Source: CAXSEF01 sp964236535
Lineage (GTDB): Bacteria; Pseudomonadota; Alphaproteobacteria; Acetobacterales; Acetobacteraceae
Direction of reading: 5' to 3'
DNA length: 20,352 bases
Assembly: GCA_964236535.1 (NCBI GenBank)
Contig: CAXSEF010000060.1
Coordinates: 1-20,352 of the forward strand
Each line of letters begins with the position of its first letter. Position 1 is the first letter of the stretch. This document shows, piece by piece, positions 7,593 to 13,930 of this stretch. A model generated the notes under the pieces. That model searched no databases, was not told the origin of the DNA, and worked only from the letters and a program-made list of their open reading frames with translations. The position numbers and the translations under genes were made by a program.

Positions 7593-7660
7593 GCAAGGCT
7601 GGGCTTTGCCCAGACCCGTAAAGGGCTCCAGCTTTCAAGCATGGGTCCTTTGAACCCAGT
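7593..7660 (+). repeat. Dispersed intergenic repeat, copy C
   Basis: It begins GCAAGG, then CTGGGC-TTT-GCCCAG (perfect 6-bp hairpin, 7599-7613), then ACCCGTAAAGGGCTCCAG and CTTTCAAGCATGGGTCCTTT. This is the clearest short version of the family and serves as the reference for the other copies. It lies between pdxY and the ABC exporter. Confidence 0.7.
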
Positions 7661-7757
7661 CGTCCGGAGGCACCCGCCATGCGAGCGCATCCCGAGTATG
7701 TGTCGCGTTGGAAGCTCGCCCCCCCTTGCAGGGCCCATAGGCAGAGGCTCTGGCCTT

Positions 7758-7772
7758 GCCTGCTCAGCAGGC
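7758..7772 (-). terminator. 15-nt palindrome centred on the pdxY stop codon
   Basis: GCCTGCT-C-AGCAGGC is a perfect 7+1+7 palindrome, and the pdxY stop codon (7764-7766) is its centre. As RNA it would form GCCTG/CAGGC with a 5-nt loop. It may be a short end-of-transcript hairpin. There is no U-run. Confidence 0.35.
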
Positions 7773-8621
7773 TTCCGCCTTGAGCAGGCGCGACGGATGG
7801 GCGAACTCCTCTTGGGCAGTGATCAGGGCGATCTCGCGCGAGCTGGTGCGCAGCGTCTCGCGCAGGACGCCGGCGATGGCACTGGCCGCGCGTTCCAGCG
7901 CGTGGCGTGACGAGCCGGAGGCAAGCATGTGGAACAGGAACAAGGCGGCGACCGCATCGCCGGCGCCGTTGACCGAGAGCGGCAGGCGCTCGGTGCGCAG
8001 TCGCCAGCAGCCATCGGGGCCCACCGCCATCAGGTCGACCGCGTCGGCAGGGGTGTCGCTGCCGTCGAGGCTGGTGGCGAGCATGGCGCGGGGACCGTCA
8101 TGCATGCGCGTGCGCAATGACTCCATCGCGCTCCGGGTGGTGGCAAGGCTGCTGCAGGGATAGCCCACGAGACGTTCGAGTTCGAAACGGTTGGGGGTAA
8201 GGATGTCGGCGGCGGGAACGGCGCGCTCGCGCAGCAGGGCCTCGATGCCGGGACGGACGTAGACGCCGGGTCCATCGTCGCCGATCACCGGGTCGCAGCA
8301 GTAGAGGGCGGCGGGGTTGGCGGCGCGGACGCGAGCGGCGGTGTCGAGCACGGCCTCGGCAGTGCCGGCCGCGCCCAGGTAGCCGGACAGGACGGCGTCG
8401 CATGTGGGAAGCACGCCGCGAGCGGCGATGCCATCGACAAGGGAGCGTACGAGCTCGGGGGCGGAAACCTGGCCGGTCCAATGGCCGTAGCCGGTATGAT
8501 TCGAGAACTGGACGGTGTTGACGGCCCAGACCTCGGCGCCGAGGCGCTGCAGCGGGAAGGTGGCGCTGGCGTTGCCGACGTGGCCGTAGGCGACCCAGGA
8601 CTGCATGGAAAGGATGTTCAT
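7764..8621 (-). CDS. pdxY: Pyridoxal kinase (PdxY type)
   Basis: It phosphorylates pyridoxal (and possibly related B6 vitamers) with ATP to give PLP, in the salvage pathway. The 285-aa protein has the ribokinase fold of the PdxY/PdxK group: QSWVAYGHVGN (7-17), TVQFSNHTGYGHWTG (36-50), CDAVLSGYLG (74-83), CDPVIGDDG (109-117) and the anion-hole/catalytic GAGD (219-222, base D222). PdxY normally has GVGD here and PdxK GTGD. GAGD is closer to the general ribokinase motif. The start at 8621 (MNILSMQSWVAYG) matches the family N-terminus. The frame extends to 8720, but that extension runs through repeat copy D and is rejected. No strong Shine-Dalgarno is seen. It is divergent from the OYE gene. Confidence 0.92.
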   Translation of the reverse strand: MNILSMQSWVAYGHVGNASATFPLQRLGAEVWAVNTVQFSNHTGYGHWTGQVSAPELVRSLVDGIAARGVLPTCDAVLSGYLGAAGTAEAVLDTAARVRAANPAALYCCDPVIGDDGPGVYVRPGIEALLRERAVPAADILTPNRFELERLVGYPCSSLATTRSAMESLRTRMHDGPRAMLATSLDGSDTPADAVDLMAVGPDGCWRLRTERLPLSVNGAGDAVAALFLFHMLASGSSRHALERAASAIAGVLRETLRTSSREIALITAQEEFAHPSRLLKAEAC

Positions 8622-8654
8622 GGGGCGAGCGTGGCATGAGAGGAACGGACAGAT

Positions 8655-8817
8655 AAGGTCAGTGCCCTGCCCTGGACGCCGCTGGGCCTGAGGTCCCAGA
8701 CCCGCACATGTCTGGGACATACTCGCCAGAGGCGTGCCCTTTTGGAAGGGTTAAAGGGCTCGATATTTGAAAGAGCGGCATTTTACGGGTCTGGGCGGAG
8801 CCCGGCCTTGCTTGCCG
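8655..8817 (-). repeat. Dispersed intergenic repeat, copy D (long form)
   Basis: This is the long version, about 160 nt. It opens AAGGTCAGTGCCCTGCCCTG (8655) and closes GGGTCTGGGC-GGA-GCCCGGCCTTGC (8788-8811), the reverse complement of the core seen in copy C. The same two ends in the same order and at the same distance are present in copy H (20094-20250). It fills most of the divergent space between pdxY and the OYE gene. Confidence 0.65.
8693..8718. promoter_or_regulatory. 9-bp inverted repeat in the pdxY/OYE divergent region
   Basis: GTCCCAGAC (8693-8701) and GTCTGGGAC (8710-8718) form a perfect 9-bp inverted repeat with an 8-nt spacer. The corresponding part of copy H is not symmetric, so the dyad is specific to this copy. 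It could be an operator for the divergent genes or a local rearrangement of the repeat. Confidence 0.4.
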
Positions 8818-8881
8818 CCTTGAGATTCACACCCAAAAGGCGTTCAACGCGCTCGTATCGATCACTCAGGAGGCGCCGCGC

Positions 8882-9964
8882 ATGGCCCGCCCGACTCCGC
8901 TGCTGTTCCAGCCGATCACTTTCCGCTCGGTGACCTCGCGCAATCGCGTGGCAGTGGCGCCGATGTGCCAGTACAGCGCGACCGAGGGGCTGGGCTGGGA
9001 CTGGCACGTCCAGAATCTGGGAGCCAAGGCGATGGGCGGGGCAGGGATCGTGTTTACTGAGGCGACGCACGTGTCGGCCGAGGGGCGGATCACGCCGGGT
9101 TGCCTGGGGCTGTGGAACAATGAGCAGCAGGGATTGCTGGCGCGGCTGGCGGTGATCATCAGCTATGCGGGCGCGGTGCCGGGGATCCAGATCTCGCATG
9201 CGGGGCGCAAGGCGAGCAGCCAGCGGCCCTGGGAGGGTGGCGGGCCAATTCGTCCGGAGGAGGGCGGCTGGGTGCCAAAGGCGCCGAGTGCGCTTGCGAT
9301 CAGTGAGGTGGCGGTCGAGCCGCACGTGCTCGCGGAAGCAGAAATCGTGGAGATCGTGGGGCAGTTCGCGGCGACGGCGCGGCGGGCGCGGGAGGCGGGG
9401 TTTCGCATCATCGAACTGCACGCGGCGCATGGGTATCTGCTGCACAGCTTTCTGTCGCCGGCGTCGAACGTCCGCCGCGACCGCTATGGCGGTGACCTGA
9501 CCGGGCGATCGCGGATGTTGATGGAGGTGATCGACGCAGTACGGGCGGAGTGGCCGCACGACCTGCCGTTGTTCGTGCGACTGTCCTGCGTGGACTGGGT
9601 GCCAAGCGGGCTAGAGATCGGCGAGACGGTTGCGCTGGCGCGACTGCTGAAGGCGCGCGGCGACGTCGACCTGCTGGACTGTTCGGCCGGGGGGCTGTCG
9701 CCCGAGCAGGAAATTCCCTCGCTTTTTCCGGGGTATCAGGTGCCGTATTCCGAGGCGGTTCGCGCGACGGGGATCGCGACGGGGGCTGTGGGGCTGATCC
9801 GCGATCCGGAGCTGGCAGCGGAGATCGTGGCGAACGGACGGGCGGACCTGGTGTTCGTGGCGCGCGCGATCCTCGCCGACCCGGCATGGACCAACCGGGC
9901 GGCGCTGGCGCTCGGGACGGCGCCGGCCTTGCCGCCGCAGTACCAGCGGGCCGCGCAGGCCTGA
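8882..9964 (+). CDS. NADH:flavin oxidoreductase, old yellow enzyme family (YqjM-like)
   Basis: An FMN-dependent TIM-barrel ene-reductase that uses NAD(P)H to reduce activated C=C bonds; the natural substrate is usually unknown. The 360-aa protein has class II (YqjM/thermophilic-like) features: C29 in APMCQYSA (the redox-tuning cysteine), ISHAGRKA (104-111), the substrate-binding pair H180/H183 in ELHAAHGYLLHSF, and the signature SPASNVRRDRYGG (192-204). The start is firm: AGGAGG at 8868-8873 sits 8 nt before ATG 8882. Its stop codon overlaps the next gene's start (TGATG), so the two are translationally coupled. Upstream is the divergent pdxY, with repeat copy D between. Confidence 0.92.
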   Translation: MARPTPLLFQPITFRSVTSRNRVAVAPMCQYSATEGLGWDWHVQNLGAKAMGGAGIVFTEATHVSAEGRITPGCLGLWNNEQQGLLARLAVIISYAGAVPGIQISHAGRKASSQRPWEGGGPIRPEEGGWVPKAPSALAISEVAVEPHVLAEAEIVEIVGQFAATARRAREAGFRIIELHAAHGYLLHSFLSPASNVRRDRYGGDLTGRSRMLMEVIDAVRAEWPHDLPLFVRLSCVDWVPSGLEIGETVALARLLKARGDVDLLDCSAGGLSPEQEIPSLFPGYQVPYSEAVRATGIATGAVGLIRDPELAAEIVANGRADLVFVARAILADPAWTNRAALALGTAPALPPQYQRAAQA

Positions 9965-10665
9965 TGGGCGGCAGGCCGATCCGGGCGGTGCGCGCGGTGG
10001 CGGGCTGGCGCGCGGCGCTAGCGGCGGCACTGGCCTGCGTGGCGGCCGGCGGATGGCTGGGATACGGACGGCTGGGCGCGCTGCGGGCGGGCCATGCGCC
10101 GGGTGTGATCGCAGGACCGAGCGTGGTGCCGGGAGCGGTCGTGGCGGAGGGGCCAGCGCTGCCACCCTGGAGTGCGGTCGGGAACGGCTGGGCAGGGGGT
10201 GCGGTGTCCGAAGCCGGCGTAGCAGCTCGGGGACTGTCGGCGGGGGGTGCGCCCGGTGGTGCGACGATGGGTGGGGCGCCGGCGCCGGCGGCAGAGCGCG
10301 GCGAGGTACGCGAAGCGGTGGCGCAGCGTATCGACACGCTGCATCGCAAGCTGCGGATCACCGCGCAGGAGCAGCCGCTGTGGGATGCGTTCGCAGGCAC
10401 GATGCTGCGCGATACGCTGGATTCGGAGGCGCGGTTTCGCGCCGGGCAGGCGGCTGGCGCGCTGGGGGCAGCGGACGGGATGGAGGCGCGGGCGCGGGCG
10501 CTAGAGGCGCATGCGGCTATGCTGCACCACTTGGCTGACAGCTTCCGGCCGCTTTACGAGGCAATGTCTGCGGAGCAGCGGCTGGCAGCCGACCAGGTGT
10601 TCCGGCAGGCGCAGCGACAGGAGCTGCGGCAGGGGCGAGAGGCGGCGCGGGCGCTGCGGGACTAG
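9964..10665 (+). CDS. LTXXQ-motif (Spy/CpxP-like) exported or membrane-anchored protein
   Basis: This 233-aa protein begins with a basic stretch and one hydrophobic segment (WRAALAAALACVAAGGWLGY, 15-34), which can be a signal peptide or anchor. An Ala/Gly/Pro-rich linker follows to about residue 110. The C-terminal part is helical, Gln/Ala/Arg-rich, and carries the LTXXQ-type motif twice: LRITAQEQPLW (130-140) and MSAEQRLAADQVF (201-213). Spy/CpxP proteins are periplasmic chaperones or stress sensors, and this is a likely relative of the alphaproteobacterial branch. The start ATG at 9964 overlaps the OYE stop by one base. There is no separate ribosome-binding site, so coupling to the OYE gene is probable. 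Function in this strain is inferred from the family only. Confidence 0.75.
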   Translation: MGGRPIRAVRAVAGWRAALAAALACVAAGGWLGYGRLGALRAGHAPGVIAGPSVVPGAVVAEGPALPPWSAVGNGWAGGAVSEAGVAARGLSAGGAPGGATMGGAPAPAAERGEVREAVAQRIDTLHRKLRITAQEQPLWDAFAGTMLRDTLDSEARFRAGQAAGALGAADGMEARARALEAHAAMLHHLADSFRPLYEAMSAEQRLAADQVFRQAQRQELRQGREAARALRD

Positions 10666-10671
10666 AATAGA

Positions 10672-10793
10672 GGCAAAGCTCGGCTCTCCTCGCCGATCGG
10701 CTCCCAGTCAGTCAAACAGACGGCCATCGGAACCCGGCACGGCCCATGCTCTGAGTCGCAGGGGGCGCTCTCGTTCAAGCACGCGGTCCTTTG
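10672..10793 (+). repeat. Dispersed intergenic repeat, degraded copy E
   Basis: GGCAAAGCTCGGCTCTCCTC near the left edge resembles a decayed hairpin core. GTTCAAGCACGCGGTCCTTTG at the right edge matches TTTCAAGCATGGGTCCTTTG of copy C. The middle is not alignable by eye. It fills most of the 330-nt gap between the LTXXQ gene and rpmE. Confidence 0.35.
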
Positions 10794-10917
10794 GTGTCAC
10801 CGTTGGGCAAACGCACAGCACGACCGTGCCCGCAAAACGGGTGGGTTTGGCGGCGCAACCTCCAGTAGGCCTGAGCGCAGCCCTGGGCTCCTTATTTCTC
10901 CAGCGGCCCGAGGTCGA

Positions 10918-10946
10918 TTGCGGCGGTTCCGCGCGGCGGCTATAGC
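10918..10946 (+). promoter_or_regulatory. Probable sigma-70-type promoter of rpmE
   Basis: TTGCGG (10918-10923), a 17-nt spacer, then TATAGC (10941-10946). Spacing is optimal and both hexamers keep their most conserved bases. Transcription would start near 10953, giving a 5' leader of about 43 nt before the rpmE ATG. The leader holds a GC-rich inverted repeat around the -10 region (GGCGGC...GCCGCC). Confidence 0.5.
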
Positions 10947-10995
10947 TCGCGCGCGCCGCCGGTCGGTATCGGCAGCACCATCACGGGACAGCATC

Positions 10996-11220
10996 ATGAA
11001 ATCCGGCATCCACCCCGAGTACCACGAGATCAACGTCGTTATGACCGATGGCACGCAGTTCACAACCCGCTCGTGCTACGGCAAGGCAGGCGACACCATC
11101 CGGCTCGACATTGATCCCAAGTCGCACCCGGCCTGGACCGGCGTGCAGCGCATGATGGACACCGGCGGCCAGGTGGCGAAGTTCAACAAGCGGTTTGCGG
11201 GCATCGGATCGCGCAAATAA
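10996..11220 (+). CDS. rpmE: 50S ribosomal protein L31
   Basis: A 74-aa protein of the large ribosomal subunit that contacts both subunits at the central protuberance bridge. MKSGIHPEYHEINVVMTDGT, DIDPKSHPAWTG and KFNKRFAG are characteristic of alphaproteobacterial L31. It has a single cysteine (C27) and so lacks the four-Cys zinc-binding set of the C+ form. This is the zinc-free type, which is normal in many alphaproteobacteria. The ATG at 10996 has GGGA about 9 nt upstream. An in-frame ATG at 10918 overlaps the promoter and is rejected. It is probably monocistronic, since the hsp20 gene that follows has its own control region. Confidence 0.95.
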   Translation: MKSGIHPEYHEINVVMTDGTQFTTRSCYGKAGDTIRLDIDPKSHPAWTGVQRMMDTGGQVAKFNKRFAGIGSRK

Positions 11221-11320
11221 GCGCCGCGACGGCCTGCTCCAGGCAGTGACCGGGGTGCGGTCTACGGTATGTCTGCCGGGGCAGCGCTCCCGCAAGCGGA
11301 TCGGTATCGACATGGCGGCC

Positions 11321-11348
11321 CTTGATCCAGGCGCCAGCCCTGCCCAGC
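11321..11348 (+). promoter_or_regulatory. Possible heat-shock (RpoH-type) promoter of hsp20
   Basis: CTTGAT (11321-11326), a 16-nt spacer and CCCAGC (11343-11348) loosely fit the alphaproteobacterial sigma-32 pattern (CTTG...CCCAT-like). A start near 11355 would give a leader of about 95 nt, the size expected for a ROSE element. The -10 part is weak, so this is tentative. Confidence 0.3.
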
Positions 11349-11354
11349 TTCGTG

Positions 11355-11450
11355 TGATCCGAGGTGCCTAGATCGGGCTTCGGGGGATGAACGGGACCGG
11401 CCCTTTGGGCGGTCAGCGCCACACGACCTTGCTTTGCAGGAGGTTTTTCC
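11355..11450 (+). ncRNA. ROSE-like RNA thermometer in the hsp20 leader
   Basis: The SD-containing hairpin has the ROSE design: ACCTTGCT (11426-11433) lies opposite AGGAGGT (11438-11444) with loop TTGC. This masks the AGGAGG Shine-Dalgarno and places G11431 against G11439, the known destabilising G-G mismatch within the conserved UUGCU of ROSE elements. A second hairpin just upstream is GACC(G)GCCC-TTT-GGGCGGTC (11395-11414), and a weaker one may form at 11357-11379. ROSE RNAs melt on heating and allow translation of small heat-shock genes. The gene behind this one is an Hsp20, which fits. The 5' border is inferred. Confidence 0.75.
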
Positions 11451-11945
11451 GTGACTTATGATCTTGCGCCCTTGTTCCGGACCGCAATCGGTTTCGATCG
11501 GCTGGCACGCTTGGTAGACAGCGCCGCAGAGTCGGCTCCGGCGTCAGCCTATCCGCCTTACAACATCGAGAAGACCGCCGAGGACAGCTATCGCCTTACC
11601 ATGGCCGTAGCGGGTTTCTCCGATGCCAACCTGGATCTGGTCGTGCGTGACAATATTTTGTTAATCATCGGGCGGGTCGGACCGCAGGTGTCTAATTCCG
11701 AAATGTTGCATCGCGGCATCGCAGGCCGGGCGTTCGAACGGCGTTTTGTACTCGCCGATTACTTGGTGGTAGATGGCGCAGAGCTGGAGAATGGTCTGTT
11801 GCACGTTGCGCTAAAGCGTGTGGTGCCGGAGGCGTTGAAGCCACGGCGAATTACAATCGGGGCCAATCCTGCGGCGTCGATTGCCAATGACAGCGTAATG
11901 AGTAGCGTGCCGGTGCAGGCAGGTGGTCAGACCAAAGCCGCCTGA
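11451..11945 (+). CDS. Small heat-shock protein, Hsp20/IbpA family
   Basis: An ATP-independent holdase that binds unfolding proteins in the cytoplasm as large oligomers. The 164-aa protein starts MTYDLAPLFRTAIGFDRLARL, the IbpA/rhizobial class A N-terminus. The alpha-crystallin domain runs from YPPYNIEK (34-41) through AGFSDANLDL, HRGIAGRAFERRFVLADY (87-104) to the conserved ELENGLLHVALKRVVPE (111-127). The C-terminal I-x-I anchor is probably RITIG (133-137). A tail rich in Ala, Ser and Gly follows. The start is GTG at 11451, 7 nt after AGGAGG (11438-11443), and that Shine-Dalgarno is sequestered in the ROSE-like hairpin. It is followed by an intrinsic terminator, so it is a single-gene unit under heat control. 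Confidence 0.95.
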   Translation: MTYDLAPLFRTAIGFDRLARLVDSAAESAPASAYPPYNIEKTAEDSYRLTMAVAGFSDANLDLVVRDNILLIIGRVGPQVSNSEMLHRGIAGRAFERRFVLADYLVVDGAELENGLLHVALKRVVPEALKPRRITIGANPAASIANDSVMSSVPVQAGGQTKAA

Positions 11946-11964
11946 TTTAGGCTGGCAAAACGGG

Positions 11965-12003
11965 CGGGGCGGGAAAAGCAATCCCGGCCCCGTCTTCGTA
12001 TTT
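11965..12003 (+). terminator. Intrinsic terminator of hsp20
   Basis: CGGGGC-GGGA (11965-11974) pairs with TCCC-G-GCCCCG (11982-11992). This is a 10-bp stem with one bulged G and a 7-nt loop, followed by the T-rich TCTTCGTATTT. It starts 19 nt after the hsp20 stop codon. It is the best-formed terminator in the window. Confidence 0.75.
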
Positions 12004-12070
12004 CGAGGATAACTGGTTCCGCGGGAATATGCATTCACCCATAAGCGGATTAACGCTGCCACCTTCTTTC

Positions 12071-12099
12071 TTGACCGACGTCGTTCTGTCGCCGCATAT
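12071..12099 (+). promoter_or_regulatory. Possible trcR promoter
   Basis: TTGACC (12071-12076), 17-nt spacer, GCATAT (12094-12099). The -35 is good and the -10 is poor. A GAGTC site (GANTC, the CcrM methylation motif) lies just downstream at 12108-12112, inside the predicted leader. This is tentative. Confidence 0.35.
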
Positions 12100-12162
12100 C
12101 GACGGCGGAGTCTCCCAAGCATTGCGCCGGGACAGCCTACGCTGCGTGAAAAGAAGAGTGCC

Positions 12163-12741
12163 ATGACGCTGCCGCTGATGCCGAAGGCCACCGCCGTGTG
12201 GTTGATAGAGAAAACCGCGCTTACATTTACGCAAGTCGCCGATTTCTGCGGCATGCACCCATTAGAGGTACAGGCCATCGCGGATGGCGAGGTGGCGCAG
12301 GGCATCGTCGGCTATGACCCTGTTGCCAACGCACAGCTCACCCTTGACGAGATACATCGCTGTGAGAAGGACGACGCGTTGCGGCTTAAATTGGTGCCAG
12401 CAGCGAACCTCGTGGCCAAGCGTTCCCGTGGCGCGCGTTACACGCCGGTGGCCAAGCGCAACGACCGACCGGACGCGATCGCGTTCCTGTTGCGCAACTA
12501 CCCGCAAGTGACCGAGATGCAGGTGTCCAAGCTGCTCGGCACGACCAAGGACACCATCCAGAAGGTCCGCGACCGACAGCATTGGAACAGCGCCAACATC
12601 AAGCCGCGGGATCCGGTGATCCTGGGGCTGTGCAGCCAGACCGATCTGAACGCGACTGTGCAGGCAGCAAACGACCGACTCACCCGCGAAGGCTTGGCGG
12701 TTCCACCCCCTCCGATGCCGGAGGCCGAAGAGGCCGCCTAA
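12163..12741 (+). CDS. trcR: DUF1013 protein, TrcR-type cell-cycle regulator
   Basis: This 192-aa protein is a clear member of the alphaproteobacterial DUF1013 family, named TrcR in current annotation. Its start, MTLPLMPKATAVWLIEKTALT, is nearly invariant in the family, followed by FCGMHPLEVQAIADGEVAQGI (28-48). The second half (RNYPQVTEMQVSKLLGTTKDTIQKVRDRQHW, about 110-140) looks like a helix-turn-helix. It ends with a Pro/Glu/Ala-rich tail. The family is thought to act on transcription during the cell cycle, and the details are not visible here. The ATG at 12163 has a purine-rich but weak ribosome-binding site (AAAAGAAGAG). It has its own possible promoter and is separated from hsp20 by a terminator. 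Confidence 0.9.
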   Translation: MTLPLMPKATAVWLIEKTALTFTQVADFCGMHPLEVQAIADGEVAQGIVGYDPVANAQLTLDEIHRCEKDDALRLKLVPAANLVAKRSRGARYTPVAKRNDRPDAIAFLLRNYPQVTEMQVSKLLGTTKDTIQKVRDRQHWNSANIKPRDPVILGLCSQTDLNATVQAANDRLTREGLAVPPPPMPEAEEAA

Positions 12742-12791
12742 GACCAGGGCGGACGCGCCGCACCTGGTCCGCCGCGGGAGTGCCGCGGCGG
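12742..12791. terminator. Double hairpin between convergent trcR and DUF465 genes
   Basis: GACCAGG (12742-12748) pairs with CCTGGTC (12763-12769), and CCGCCGCGG-GAGTG-CCGCGGCGG (12769-12791) forms a perfect 9-bp stem. The structures fill the 58-nt convergent gap and could end transcripts from both sides. Neither is followed by a clear T-run. Confidence 0.6.
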
Positions 12792-12799
12792 GATCCGAT

Positions 12800-12967
12800 T
12801 CAGGCGTCGCGCAGGCGCTCGATCTCTTCCTTGAGCCGAAGCTTCATCACCTTGAGCTGTGCCAGCGCCTCTCCGTCCGGTCTGGGCCGGTGGTCCTCGT
12901 CCAGAATGCGAATCTCCAGACGTGCGTGGCGGGTCTTCAGGCTCTCCAGTCTGGCTGGCAGGTTCAT
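12800..12967 (-). CDS. DUF465 (YdcH-like) small coiled-coil protein, copy 1
   Basis: A 55-aa protein, MNLPARLESLKTRHARLEIR..., that ends in a leucine/charged heptad region (LKVMKLRLKEEIERLRDA). The pattern of two helices with a K-x-x-K/L-K-EEI-x-L ending is that of the DUF465/YdcH family, whose function is unknown. The ATG at 12967 follows AAGGA at good spacing. It is too short for a 60-codon ORF threshold. It lies back to back with a second DUF465 gene (13172-13372) and convergent with trcR. Confidence 0.8.
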   Translation of the reverse strand: MNLPARLESLKTRHARLEIRILDEDHRPRPDGEALAQLKVMKLRLKEEIERLRDA

Positions 12968-13171
12968 GGTGCGTCCTTGGCTGTGACGCAGGACCGGGGG
13001 TCCGGGCTCGTCCGGCGTTGGTCCCGGCCTGCCGACTTACGCTAGACCCCCGCCGCCGATTGCAGCCACTTGAATCGGCACGGCCACGCTCATGCGGTGC
13101 CGGGATGCCGAGCGCTGGTTGTAGGTGGGCGCACGGTTCCGTGGTAGGCAGCCGCTTGTGACGGAGACGCC

Positions 13172-13372
13172 ATGCTGACCGACCGTGACTCGCTGCTGCG
13201 CAACCTGCACGAGCTACGCAGCGAGCACCGTGACCTCGATACCGTCATTGCCCGGCTTGTCGACCAGCCGATGGATCAGTTGCACCTGCAGCGCTTGAAG
13301 AAGCGCAAGCTGCTGCTCAAGGACGAGATCGCTCGCCTGGAGAGCCGGCTGATCCCGGACAGCATCGCCTGA
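13172..13372 (+). CDS. DUF465 (YdcH-like) small coiled-coil protein, copy 2
   Basis: A 66-aa protein with the family layout: N-terminal helix (LLRNLHELRSEHRDLDTVIARL), a short turn (VDQPMDQLHLQ), then RLKKRKLLLKDEIARLESRL. Function is unknown. The ATG at 13172 has GGAG about 9 nt upstream. Its TGA (13370-13372) overlaps the ATG of purE, so the pair is translationally coupled, an arrangement common upstream of purE in alphaproteobacteria. It shares the terminal LKDEIARL/LKEEIERL motif with the divergent copy at 12800-12967, suggesting a paralogous pair. Confidence 0.88.
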   Translation: MLTDRDSLLRNLHELRSEHRDLDTVIARLVDQPMDQLHLQRLKKRKLLLKDEIARLESRLIPDSIA

Positions 13373-13917
13373 TGATGGCTGGCGACGGTAGCGGTTCGAA
13401 CCCCGCTGTGGGGTTGCCCGGTAGGTCTCCCGGCGCAGCCCCGGTGCTGGTCGGGCTGGTGATGGGCAGCCAGTCGGACTGGGAGACGTTGCGCCACGCG
13501 GCGGATGCGCTGGAGCGGCTGGGAATCGGCTTCGAGACCCGCATCGTCTCGGCACACCGCACACCGGACCGGTTGGCGTCATATGCGGGCGGCGCTCGCG
13601 AGCGGGGGCTGCAAGTTATCGTGGCGGGCGCCGGAGGGGCGGCGCACCTGCCGGGAATGTGTGCGGCATGGACGGCACTGCCGGTGCTGGGCGTGCCGGT
13701 TGAGTCCGCAGTGCTGCACGGCGTCGACAGCCTATTGTCGATCGTGCAGATGCCGGCAGGCGTGCCGGTAGGCACGCTGGCCATCGGGCGGGCGGGAGCA
13801 GTCAACGCGGCGTTGCTGGCGGGCGCGATCCTGGCGCTATCCGATCCGGCGCTGGCTGAACGGCTCGACAGGTTTCGACAGGCGCAAACCGACGCTGTTC
13901 CCAGCGTTCCGGGCTGA
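13372..13917 (+). CDS. purE: N5-carboxyaminoimidazole ribonucleotide mutase
   Basis: It converts N5-CAIR to CAIR in purine biosynthesis, after PurK. The 181-aa protein has the class I PurE motifs MGSQSDWET (31-39), SAHRTPDRL (60-68, with the catalytic His), AGAGGAAHLPG (85-95) and GVPVES (107-112). About 22 residues of Gly/Pro/Ser-rich sequence precede the core, longer than in E. coli PurE. ATG 13372 overlaps the DUF465 stop (TGATG). A second ATG at 13375 is equally usable and adds no information. There is no separate Shine-Dalgarno, so expression probably depends on coupling. purK follows after 13 nt. Confidence 0.96.
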   Translation: MMAGDGSGSNPAVGLPGRSPGAAPVLVGLVMGSQSDWETLRHAADALERLGIGFETRIVSAHRTPDRLASYAGGARERGLQVIVAGAGGAAHLPGMCAAWTALPVLGVPVESAVLHGVDSLLSIVQMPAGVPVGTLAIGRAGAVNAALLAGAILALSDPALAERLDRFRQAQTDAVPSVPG

Positions 13918-13930
13918 TCCTGTCGTGCGA

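Noticed and set aside
8622..8720. N-terminal extension of PdxY (33 residues)
   Set aside because: It overlaps repeat copy D and precedes the conserved family start MNIL. There is no ribosome-binding site for it.
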